A DNA stretch of 64,000 nt, from positions 240,579 through 304,578 of the forward strand of contig LNEU01000018.1 in the NCBI GenBank assembly GCA_001464355.1, in the 5' to 3' direction. The DNA is from Burkholderiales bacterium Ga0077544 (GTDB taxonomy: Bacteria; Pseudomonadota; Gammaproteobacteria; Burkholderiales; Burkholderiaceae_D). Within the stretch, counting starts at the first letter, position 1. Each line of letters opens with the position of its first letter. The notes below the pieces were generated by a model. The model saw nothing but the letters and a program-made list of their open reading frames with translations. It searched no databases and was not told the DNA's origin. This document shows, in pieces, positions 56,701 to 64,000 of this stretch. The position numbers and the translations under genes are program-made.

Positions 56701-57921
56701 TCATATTTTCGGACTTACTGATCGTGGTTTACTTAGCGACCCAGCACCTTTAACGAGTTCCGGTTGCATTTTTTTCCATATTTGGCCCGTCTCGATTGCA
56801 GGAGCATAAGCTGTGACTACGTTGAGGACTTCATCGATAATTTCGACCGGGCGATCAAGCCTACAGTGTGCTTTTCCAAACTCTATAAGCTGCTCACGAG
56901 ATGGCCATGCTTTTGCCTTGTTCATTTTTAAGGCAATCGTGTCACGTGGAATATAAGCTGTTGTACATACGATGTCATACAGAGGTGACAGTCGAACATC
57001 GTTTGTCTCAGGTGTCGTGTACAACATTCCAAAATTCTTCAGATGCGCATCGCCATTCCGTACTGCTATTGACAGCACAAGCGATTTAAAAAATTCGGCA
57101 AGCGATTCCGTCTTGTAAGTGCTGCTTGAGAAAATATCGAGGGCCTTCGCTACGTTCTCATAGCTTGAATCGTATTTCCCGTCATTTTGTTTGCCAGTTA
57201 GAGCGGTCATATCTTCGAACCCAAGATACTCGCCCGATATTGGATCTATATCAAAGCGCTCAATAACAAATACTTCCTTGTTTTCAGATAGCCAAAATTT
57301 CGGAACATTAAGTCCTGCAAGCATTCCCATTGTCATGCAATGAAATTCATTCTCCGCCAGTCCTTCATAATTGACACCACTGGCCTTGATAATCAGCCTA
57401 CGATCTTTCATTATTCCTTTGTCTACCGTTTCCTTGTCTTCATATGCGACAGCAAGAACCTTCGGTTGTACTCCAGAAATTCCAGAGGTGCTCGCATATT
57501 TTTCAGCCAAATAGTCAAATAGACTTTCACTTCCCTTCCACGACAGTAAGGCACTGAGATCTTCCGCTTTTGCGTGTTCAACGTGCTTTTCGTTAAGACT
57601 GACACTCACTCGGCCAATCATGTCACTGCCAGTGAGTGCCAGAATATTGAAATCGTCCATTTTCATGGTCTTACCAAACCGTTCGCGAATCCAATGAAGT
57701 AAATAACCTTCGGGAAGGTTCTGTCGCAATACACCAGGCAAAATATTTGCAGCGTATGTCTCTGCTCGCAGCGGCATCGTCAGGCTGATCTCGCAATGCG
57801 GGTCATCGGTACGATATCCAAAAACAATCTGTGATTCGCGCGTGAGCTGGCCAGCTAAGCCTTGGCTTGTATGCACAAACAATTGTTTGAGACGCTGCGG
57901 TTGAGGGTTCGATTTATTCAT
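56701..57921 (-). CDS. hipA: HipA-type Ser/Thr kinase toxin
   Basis: A 406-residue kinase. In E. coli, HipA phosphorylates glutamyl-tRNA synthetase and causes persistence. The start MNKSNPQPQR overlaps the hipB end by eight bases. Motifs are the activation loop SGISGVQPKVLAV (autophosphorylated Ser and the ATP-site Gln/Pro), VIERFDID, the catalytic NGDAHLKNFGMLY, and DIVCT in place of the DFG-like metal site. All key residues are present, so it should be active. It lies next to the TnsC gene and is probably transposon cargo. Confidence 0.92.
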   Translation of the reverse strand: MNKSNPQPQRLKQLFVHTSQGLAGQLTRESQIVFGYRTDDPHCEISLTMPLRAETYAANILPGVLRQNLPEGYLLHWIRERFGKTMKMDDFNILALTGSDMIGRVSVSLNEKHVEHAKAEDLSALLSWKGSESLFDYLAEKYASTSGISGVQPKVLAVAYEDKETVDKGIMKDRRLIIKASGVNYEGLAENEFHCMTMGMLAGLNVPKFWLSENKEVFVIERFDIDPISGEYLGFEDMTALTGKQNDGKYDSSYENVAKALDIFSSSTYKTESLAEFFKSLVLSIAVRNGDAHLKNFGMLYTTPETNDVRLSPLYDIVCTTAYIPRDTIALKMNKAKAWPSREQLIEFGKAHCRLDRPVEIIDEVLNVVTAYAPAIETGQIWKKMQPELVKGAGSLSKPRSVSPKI

Positions 57922-58171
57922 CGTCTGCAAAGATTGTGTTTAGCTCGGATTCGGTCGGACGCTTTGATTTTTCTATGACTGCGATGTTCAGTCCAAGAGC
58001 ATTGAGAATGCGTTCAATCTTGCGGAAGCCAATATCATTGGAACCAGGCCCATTCTCGAGATCAATGAGAGTGCGGCGACTGATATCAGCTCGAACGGCT
58101 AATTCTGCTTGAGTCAGCTTCAGTGCGCGGCGGGCTGAAACGATAATTTTTGCTAGATCAAGAGTATTCAT
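57914..58171 (-). CDS. hipB: HipB-type antitoxin / operon repressor
   Basis: An 85-residue XRE-type HTH protein (RRALKLTQAELAVRADISRRTL, then IDLENG). It binds HipA and represses the pair. It has a C-terminal tail with Asp/Glu (TIFADDE) typical of flexible HipB tails. A perfect 9+9 inverted repeat begins 14 bp upstream, its likely operator. hipA follows by overlap. Confidence 0.92.
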   Translation of the reverse strand: MNTLDLAKIIVSARRALKLTQAELAVRADISRRTLIDLENGPGSNDIGFRKIERILNALGLNIAVIEKSKRPTESELNTIFADDE

Positions 58172-58184
58172 GTGAATAATTTAG

Positions 58185-58215
58185 CACTTTATACTGAAAT
58201 ATTCAATATAAAGTG
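58185..58215. promoter_or_regulatory. HipB operator candidate
   Basis: CACTTTATA (58185-58193) and TATAAAGTG (58207-58215) are exact reverse complements 13 bp apart, just upstream of hipB. The arms contain promoter-like TATA, so binding would block transcription. Confidence 0.72.
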
Positions 58216-58251
58216 AAAAATACAGCACTTATTGTAGGGGCAGAAGAATTA

Positions 58252-59253
58252 TCACTCTTGCATCATGCTGGTAAATAAACGGAGTTGTGACGCATCGACA
58301 GCATCCTGCAAATCATTATCGGACAATACAAAATTGGGGCAATCCGAAGCTCGTGCCATTTGTAACAGGCTCTCAATTGCCACTATCGTGTGTTCCATTG
58401 GCAAACCGCCACTTTCACCACCGACATTTGCCGTCGTCAATGCAGACCAGAGCTTGCTTGCGTAAATCTGGAGACGAAAGCCTTCCTCAAATGCGCGGGG
58501 TAAAAAGAAACGCGTAAAGCTCCAACCAGACCCTTCTGGATACTCTGTTCCTTCGTCAAAAGTCTTCAAGATTTCCTCCAATTCTTCAATGGAAGTACAA
58601 CCATTGAAAGCTAAAGGCTCACTTAAAAACCGAGCAATAATTTGACGTTCCCCAGCAATCATCATCGCAGCCCTACGATGCAATATCTCTGGCTGAGCAA
58701 ATGATAGAGTTGTCATGTTTATATTCTTAAGTTTGAGATCATTATGGACAACCAACAACTGACTTAGATCAGTTCCACTTAGAAGATGCATTTCATCGAT
58801 CAGTAAAACAAATTGCATTCCTCTACGTCGCCCTACCTGCATTGCTATGTCGGTGACGGTATTACGAAATAAAACACCGGTATTGGTTCGTCCCGCGAGC
58901 TCATGGTTTAGACCCTCCAGTAAGAGGCGGTACATATGTGCTTCGCTAGGCCGGGAGGCACGCGCGCTAATCAATAAAAAAAAAGTCTTCGGAAACTCAG
59001 CTTCGAGCATCCCTTTAATCATCATCAAACATGTGGTTTTGCCGATACGAGGAGTTGAATAGAAGTTGAGACCCGTGCGACGAGCCCATACCCTTTCTCG
59101 TACCAAATCGTAGGTTCTCTGAAGAGTAGGAGTTGGCAAAATATAGGTTTTTGTCACCATAGGATGATCATCAAGCATCCTCAGAATATCTGCTGAAGAA
59201 AACTTAGCAATTGATGTTCGTGAGGAATTGGGTGACTCATTCGCAGCATCCAT
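58252..59253 (-). CDS. tnsC: TnsC/TniB-type AAA+ ATPase of a Tn7-like transposon
   Basis: A 333-residue AAA+ regulator that links target choice to the transposase. Walker A is in NFYSTPRIGKTTCLMM (about residue 68), Walker B is FVLLIDEMHLL, and a sensor-like NMTTLSFAQPE follows. It is shorter than Tn7 TnsC (555 residues) and closer to TniB/short TnsC in size. AGGAA lies before the ATG. It follows tnsB by eight bases in a leftward run tniQ-tnsA-tnsB-tnsC. Confidence 0.88.
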   Translation of the reverse strand: MDAANESPNSSRTSIAKFSSADILRMLDDHPMVTKTYILPTPTLQRTYDLVRERVWARRTGLNFYSTPRIGKTTCLMMIKGMLEAEFPKTFFLLISARASRPSEAHMYRLLLEGLNHELAGRTNTGVLFRNTVTDIAMQVGRRRGMQFVLLIDEMHLLSGTDLSQLLVVHNDLKLKNINMTTLSFAQPEILHRRAAMMIAGERQIIARFLSEPLAFNGCTSIEELEEILKTFDEGTEYPEGSGWSFTRFFLPRAFEEGFRLQIYASKLWSALTTANVGGESGGLPMEHTIVAIESLLQMARASDCPNFVLSDNDLQDAVDASQLRLFTSMMQE

Positions 59254-59261
59254 GGTGATTC

Positions 59262-61229
59262 CTATCGATGATTTTTGGTCTTCATTTGAATTGGAGACGG
59301 ACGTCCAATCAATGAGCGCCTTTTGCTCGCATCATTAACTGATTTACCTCTTTTAATTTTGTCTTCCTGCGGGGCAGTTATTGTAGGTTCAAGACCAGCC
59401 GCCTTCGCTACGTGAACTACTGCTGTTGCTACCTTGGGCGGAGGAGGTTTGATTCCAGCTTTGTGTTTCACCCCTTTTCCGATATGTGCAAGATATACCG
59501 CTACTGGGTCATCAAATTCAGTTAAGACGATAATTCGCTCATATGCCAATCGATTGATAATCTTACGTGTGCGACGACTGTGTTTAGTTAAATTCCATCG
59601 CCCCGCTGCTTTCAGTATCCCAAGTTCGGTTCCATTTGGGAGGAATGCACGAACTTGTCGCATATCGTCTTCATCAATTTCAATCGTTACTTTCTTACCT
59701 ATTAGATGCCCCGCCTCTGCAAGAATAGGGTTGGTGTAACGCACCCGGTCAATTTGTACATATGGTCGACGACCTGTTTTCTTGCCTCCGCGTACAAAAT
59801 GCGTCTCCGTTAATAGAAACAATTTTGTTTCCGCTGCAGCTCGCGCTGGAAGATGCCTTACTATTAAGCGAGCTACTGGTCCGTCTATGAAGTAACGTAA
59901 ATAATCCAGCGGCGTCATGTACGAAAGGCCCTCGGTGGGAGTGGCGTTATGCTGAGCGAAATAGACGTCAGTCATTTTTTCTGCATCATCAGCATTAATT
60001 CCGTATCTGATTGCTTTTGCCTCAGCATCATCTGCGCGACCGTTACGAGGGTGGCTACCTGTAGTGGACGGCAAACGTTTGAATACATCATCGCCAATTT
60101 TCCGAAATGTTCTTTCAACATTCGGTCTCCTTTCGAAATGGCCCACTGGCCCCCAATTAATAATCATGCCAAGCGTTTTCCTAACGCGGTCATGTAACGC
60201 TGTGGCTAGGTGTGCCAGCGCGCCATCCAGCATAGTGATTTCCCAAACGGCACCAAATGCAAGGGGGATTACACCGCTAGGAAGCCCACTTCCAATCCCG
60301 TATGTAAATGGGGGGCCGGCAAGAGGCTCCCATTTTTTTGCGACAGCATCGCGAATAAGAGCAACTATGTCATTTGCCCCAACTTCGCTCCGGTAAACAA
60401 ATGACCATGCAAGGACAGCAGTACTCGCGCGTTCAACAGCAGCAATTAACCAAATCCGTTCGAGTAAAACTTGCTTGCTCGTACCCTCCGGTGTAAAGAA
60501 GTCGATAGTAAAGTGAGCTTCAATACAGTAGGCATCAATTTCGACTGCATCATATGGATCTTCAAAAGATAAGAAGGGAGGATCGCCTGTTCCGACAGCT
60601 AAGTGCGCCTTTGCGTCAATCTCTCCTCGTCGATAAACGGATTTCGAAAAATATTTGTTGAGTACATCCAACATGAATTTTTGGATCGTGCGAATACCAA
60701 GGTACTTGGTATTGAATGGCCATTCGTGACGACAAATGCCTTGCTTCTCGATGCACTTAATAAACAAATGGTGTAAATCTTTTGCGCGCAGCTTGTATTC
60801 CGGAATAACCTTTGCCTTAGCATCTTGCATAATCCATCGTACTAACTCGCTTTCCAAATTTGGAAGTCTCTCCAAAAGATTGGACAATGCGCCAGACAAA
60901 CCACCTTGAGCTTCGGGAAATTTCGTTTTTATCGCGGCGCGGCGCTGATAAGGTTTTAATCTAATGTTTGGGACAACAGCGCGAAAACCGAATATTCGGC
61001 CATCTTCCGCCAACATCAGACACTTACGTGCCATGGTCGATAAATAGCGCTGATTAACGCCCGTACGCGCTGCAATACTCGCAACGGCTTCGTTGGCATA
61101 ATATAAGCGTATGGCCTCCTCGTTTCTTTGATATCGTACTTTTATCTCGGGGGAAAGGCTGGCCACACTAACCGTCGGCCACGTTTCAATCGGCGGTGCA
61201 TCCTGAAAGGCATTGCGGCGTGACCACAT
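59262..61229 (-). CDS. tnsB: TnsB/TniA-type DDE transposase
   Basis: A 655-residue transposase that binds the element ends and joins 3' ends to the target. The start MWSRRNAFQD has GGAGGAG upstream and lies one base after the tnsA stop; a longer frame into tnsA is unlikely. N-terminal DNA-binding domains precede the integrase core with Asp in AVEIDAYCIEAHF, Asp in ITMLDGALAHL and Glu in RPNVERTFRKIG. A C-terminal part (about 480-655) carries basic segments for TnsC contact. The complete DDE triad suggests activity. Confidence 0.92.
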   Translation of the reverse strand: MWSRRNAFQDAPPIETWPTVSVASLSPEIKVRYQRNEEAIRLYYANEAVASIAARTGVNQRYLSTMARKCLMLAEDGRIFGFRAVVPNIRLKPYQRRAAIKTKFPEAQGGLSGALSNLLERLPNLESELVRWIMQDAKAKVIPEYKLRAKDLHHLFIKCIEKQGICRHEWPFNTKYLGIRTIQKFMLDVLNKYFSKSVYRRGEIDAKAHLAVGTGDPPFLSFEDPYDAVEIDAYCIEAHFTIDFFTPEGTSKQVLLERIWLIAAVERASTAVLAWSFVYRSEVGANDIVALIRDAVAKKWEPLAGPPFTYGIGSGLPSGVIPLAFGAVWEITMLDGALAHLATALHDRVRKTLGMIINWGPVGHFERRPNVERTFRKIGDDVFKRLPSTTGSHPRNGRADDAEAKAIRYGINADDAEKMTDVYFAQHNATPTEGLSYMTPLDYLRYFIDGPVARLIVRHLPARAAAETKLFLLTETHFVRGGKKTGRRPYVQIDRVRYTNPILAEAGHLIGKKVTIEIDEDDMRQVRAFLPNGTELGILKAAGRWNLTKHSRRTRKIINRLAYERIIVLTEFDDPVAVYLAHIGKGVKHKAGIKPPPPKVATAVVHVAKAAGLEPTITAPQEDKIKRGKSVNDASKRRSLIGRPSPIQMKTKNHR

Positions 61230-61230
61230 G

Positions 61231-61917
61231 TCAAAACTCCTCCAGCCATTTCCATTGAGTCTCATCATTGAACGATCGATGAGATAAATCGATTGCAATT
61301 ACCCCCTGTATTGCGCAGCGAATAAATAACCCAATTACCGTTGGTATGTCGTGCCCGAAGAAGTCTTGCAAAATTTGATCGAGTGTCCCTTGCGTTCTTG
61401 CTTTCAATACTATTAGTAACCGTCCTTGTAATACTGCATGGTCTTGATCGCGTAAGGCCGCGGCAAAGCCGAGAGGTTTTAACCATCGAATACTAGTTTT
61501 AACGTGGGGTGTTAAATCGTCGTCGGTGAACAATCGATATTTGATTCCCTCACGCTGAGCCTCACTTGCTTGCGCAAGAAACTGACCGCGTGCCTCATGT
61601 AGTTTGGTTGAGTCACTCTTAACTTCATGAAACTCTTGATGTCCGTCGACGTATTCAACTTCTGCATCGAATTCCGTTCCGCGATACTCCTTATCATCAA
61701 ACGAAATGCGCAGTTCTGGCGCAAGGTCAAACGATCTCACCGATCGATTCAATTCTAAGAAATTCAGCCAATGAACGAACTGACGTCCGCTGGGAAGTAT
61801 CCAATCCCTGTTGGTCTTGACGCTGTAGACAAGGTAGAGATCATTGTTCTGTTTGCCGCGCCCACGATACGCTGCAAAAACATGTAGACGTTGTTTGTTT
61901 TTGGGCGACTTGCTCAT
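61231..61917 (-). CDS. tnsA: TnsA-type endonuclease of the transposase
   Basis: A 228-residue nuclease that cuts the 5' ends so the element moves by cut-and-paste. The start MSKSPKNKQR follows GAGGTG; a frame 15 codons longer is less likely. The catalytic core has TEFDAEVEYVDGHQEFHEVKSD with the Asp and E-x-K of the restriction-enzyme-like fold. It is immediately followed by tnsB. Presence of TnsA separates this element from copy-and-paste Tn5053-type elements, which have TniA without it. Confidence 0.88.
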   Translation of the reverse strand: MSKSPKNKQRLHVFAAYRGRGKQNNDLYLVYSVKTNRDWILPSGRQFVHWLNFLELNRSVRSFDLAPELRISFDDKEYRGTEFDAEVEYVDGHQEFHEVKSDSTKLHEARGQFLAQASEAQREGIKYRLFTDDDLTPHVKTSIRWLKPLGFAAALRDQDHAVLQGRLLIVLKARTQGTLDQILQDFFGHDIPTVIGLFIRCAIQGVIAIDLSHRSFNDETQWKWLEEF

Positions 61918-62059
61918 GCGATACACCTCATGAAAGTTAGTCGATATCCAACTGATTGACATTGAAAAGCGACTTATAAATAATCGATTTTGATTTTTAG
62001 ATTGTCAATGAAATTCTAAAACTTCGTGCGATTCAGCTTTTAATAACTACAATTTAATG

Positions 62060-63478
62060 TCATAACCACGTCGTTTCTACGAGGTTCAAGCATTTCTCAT
62101 CGCTTGACTGCTGAATTTCTGATTCCTTATGAAGGATCGCTAATACTTTTGAGTAGGTAGGAAATAAAGATAGTTCTTTGTCATCGACTACCTGAGCCAC
62201 TTGATGAAAGAAAAAATTTGAAGAACCGCGAGAACCTTTTACTACTTCTTCATCAAGGTATTTATTTATATTAGGAAATAAAATTGCTTGGCTGGGCACA
62301 CTTCTTTTACCGAACCAAACTAAGGGTTCTTGTGAGTAAAGATTTCCCATTAAAAATAGATAATATTTACTATCTTTTAAAGTCGATAATTTTTGATAGA
62401 TTCCGAAATATTGCGCGTAACACCAGTTAAGAACGAAATCATCGTCAACCTCTGTAACGAAACTTTGGAGATCAGGTGTTTTCAGAGTTAGGCGACGCCG
62501 TGTCTGCTGGTCAAGCTCAGACAAATTACGTCCTTCAATCGACATCCGCCACAACAGAAATGCTAATGCTGGTTTAGCTATCTTATCGACATTAAAGCTA
62601 ATGGCATAACCATTGCACAAAAGAATATTATTAAAGCATCCCCTATAGCGGCGGACAAATTTACGAAATAAATGACGTCTAAGACTTTGGTAACTTTTGA
62701 GCAAATCTAGAGGTACAGATTTATTTTCAGCCTTCCATCGAATTAAGCTAAATCTAGATTTTTTCCTTGCGATTTCCCACGAGAGAGGCGGCTTATCAGC
62801 TACGTCTAGAATTACAGAATAATAAATTCCGAAAGGCTCGGGTTCATATCTGTAGGGTAATTCATGATGAGGAGAGTATCTGCTCATAGCTGTTTTACAC
62901 CAGTCCAGTAGCTCACTACATTGGATATGGATTCTGTCAGCTAAGTGACTAGGAACCTTTGTGACCTCATAATCGGAAACAAAGTCCACCAAGATTTCAC
63001 GGCAACCTGGGCAGCAGAGAAGAAGATCATAAGGCTTAGTTAATCTTGCTCCTTTAACTGGTGCAGAACATTCATTGCAAGAAGAAATTAGCGGCACCCG
63101 ATGCCATGGGCAACTCTGAACAAATGGTAAATCGAACAAGACACAATGATAATTTAGGTCAAGGCATTGGGGACATATCCTGACTTTGTAGCCAGAATTT
63201 GGACCTTTAATTCCGAGTTGGTCTGGAAAGCAATTTCTGAGCGTTTCTTCACCCACTCCTAGTAATCCCGATAGTTTCTCGAAATCAATCCAAGAGCTAT
63301 CAGTAATATCCAGTGCATTAATTTTCCGCTTTTTCGATACCTCGGTTTGTATAAGTCGCATCAAATTATGCGGGGTAATCTCGTTCAATACGCATATTTT
63401 CAAGAACAGAATCCACGCCGACTCAAAAGGTGCTGGACTAGAGGGATGCCACGACAGTCTCGTATGTAGCTTTGCCAT
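62060..63478 (-). CDS. tniQ: TniQ/TnsD-family target-selection protein
   Basis: A 472-residue protein with the TniQ domain at the start (AKLHTRLSWHPSSPAPFESAW). Zinc-finger motifs follow: VRICPQCLD, SCPWHRVPLISSCNECSAPV and LLCCPGC. It resembles TnsD/TniQ proteins that choose the insertion site. Size lies between short TniQ (about 400) and TnsD (about 508). It heads the transposition run at its outer end, 142 bp before tnsA. No tnsE is visible. Confidence 0.87.
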   Translation of the reverse strand: MAKLHTRLSWHPSSPAPFESAWILFLKICVLNEITPHNLMRLIQTEVSKKRKINALDITDSSWIDFEKLSGLLGVGEETLRNCFPDQLGIKGPNSGYKVRICPQCLDLNYHCVLFDLPFVQSCPWHRVPLISSCNECSAPVKGARLTKPYDLLLCCPGCREILVDFVSDYEVTKVPSHLADRIHIQCSELLDWCKTAMSRYSPHHELPYRYEPEPFGIYYSVILDVADKPPLSWEIARKKSRFSLIRWKAENKSVPLDLLKSYQSLRRHLFRKFVRRYRGCFNNILLCNGYAISFNVDKIAKPALAFLLWRMSIEGRNLSELDQQTRRRLTLKTPDLQSFVTEVDDDFVLNWCYAQYFGIYQKLSTLKDSKYYLFLMGNLYSQEPLVWFGKRSVPSQAILFPNINKYLDEEVVKGSRGSSNFFFHQVAQVVDDKELSLFPTYSKVLAILHKESEIQQSSDEKCLNLVETTWL

Positions 63479-63933
63479 AACCATATCCAATACAGGACGA
63501 GGAATATGGTTATGTCTCCTCCTCTGGGATTTAGTTCCACTGTCCGCAAAGTCGAATAATCAGTTCTTAAACTTAGAACTAATTAGTCAACCTGACTTCG
63601 CCTATTACAAGAGATAAGAGTTGTAGCTGTTTGAGGTAAATCAGTTCGTTGAAGGTGAGAGACATCGATGTATTACTTCGGAGCGCTTTACAAGCATTCA
63701 ATCTGAGTTTGACTGCAGAGGATAATGCTTGGCTCAACATCCCCGCTGTAGGCCGAGAATTTGGGAGCGCCGATTATGAACGCTTATCAAAACTCGATTT
63801 AGAAACAAGGCCGAAGTCGGAGCAAATATAGCTTTGTTGTCGGGCTACATGCAAATTTCAGCAAGCACAACGAATGTAGATATTCCTACCGAACATACAA
63901 AGTTGGCCTGTCCCCAAACTGAAAGACACCGCA
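63479..63933. other. Presumed outer end region of the Tn7-like element
   Basis: About 450 bp beyond tniQ. A segment at 63541-63560 (GTCCGCAAAGTCGAATAATC) resembles in part the Tn7 TnsB sites (shared AAAGTC). A dyad AGTTCT-N7-AGAACT lies just to its right. A 58-codon open frame at 63655-63831 (GTG start, VRDIDVLLRSALQAFN) is weak and I do not claim it. Exact element end and target duplication cannot be set from this window. Confidence 0.4.
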
Positions 63934-64000
63934 TTAAGCTAACTGAGCTTGCTGTTCAAAGTCAATTGGGCTGATATAGCCCAACGTTGAATGTCTTCGA
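63934..64000 (-). mobile_element. IS3-family transposase, C-terminal end (cut by window edge)
   Basis: The last 22 codons of an IS3-type OrfB are visible, with the conserved end RRHSTLGYISPIDFEQQ. The gene continues beyond the right edge. The nearby TGTCCCCAAACTG (63910-63922) may be part of its terminal inverted repeat. Confidence 0.85.

Noticed and set aside
63655..63831. 58-codon open frame right of tniQ
   Set aside because: GTG start with a weak ribosome site, no family match, and it lies in the likely transposon end region.

Overview
The window looks like chromosome of a betaproteobacterium of the Oxalobacteraceae type (Herminiimonas/Janthinobacterium-like). This is inferred from gene content and protein style: a D-tartrate dehydratase, selenium genes, FNR-type boxes, ChrA, and pbr/cop/cus metal clusters. 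No rRNA or tRNA gene is present to fix the taxon. The left third (about 1-22.4 kb) reads as ordinary core or regional chromosome. From about 22.6 kb to the right end it is accessory DNA: toxin-antitoxin genes, a TIR-rich defence-like island, a KfrA/recombinase pair, lead and copper/silver resistance, hipBA and a Tn7-like transposition module that stops at an IS3-family element cut by the window edge.

Layout. 1-3.1 kb: end of an unknown gene, then a LysR regulator divergent from D-tartrate dehydratase. 3.5-9.3 kb: a leftward six-gene run selU-selD-binding protein-ATPase-permease-permease. A PhnCDE-like ABC transporter is joined to selenophosphate and 2-selenouridine synthesis, so it probably imports a selenium oxyanion. 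9.4-14.7 kb: three universal stress proteins, a P-type ATPase, a DUF2892 membrane protein and the tail of a lost alcohol dehydrogenase, with three FNR-type boxes. 15-22.4 kb: katG, chrA, an orphan ABC ATPase with a 21-bp in-frame duplication, and a four-gene ABC/DUF3299 operon like the zinc-starvation cluster PA4063-PA4066.

22.6-29.1 kb: a toxin/antitoxin-like trio, a small HTH-like gene, then leftward genes for two ThsB-type TIR proteins, a three-part TIR protein, a SLOG-like protein and a secreted phospholipase C-like protein. This is the best candidate for an undescribed system. It combines TIR and SLOG parts like Thoeris in a different gene set, and a shared 18-bp palindrome lies at both ends.

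29.1-38.5 kb: KfrA-like protein and tyrosine recombinase (divergent), then pbrR / pbrA-pbrB-lspA / pbrT, with a broken cation diffusion facilitator and an IstB remnant. 38.5-56.5 kb: copABCD, copRS, cusCBA+F, a DUF4148 protein, and a copper/silver P-type ATPase with a permuted ATP-grasp-like partner. Two matching ATTACA-N4-TGTAAT palindromes suggest CopRS runs both the cop and cus operons. 56.7-64 kb: hipBA with its operator, then TniQ-TnsA-TnsB-TnsC of a Tn7-like transposon and the tail of an IS3-family transposase.
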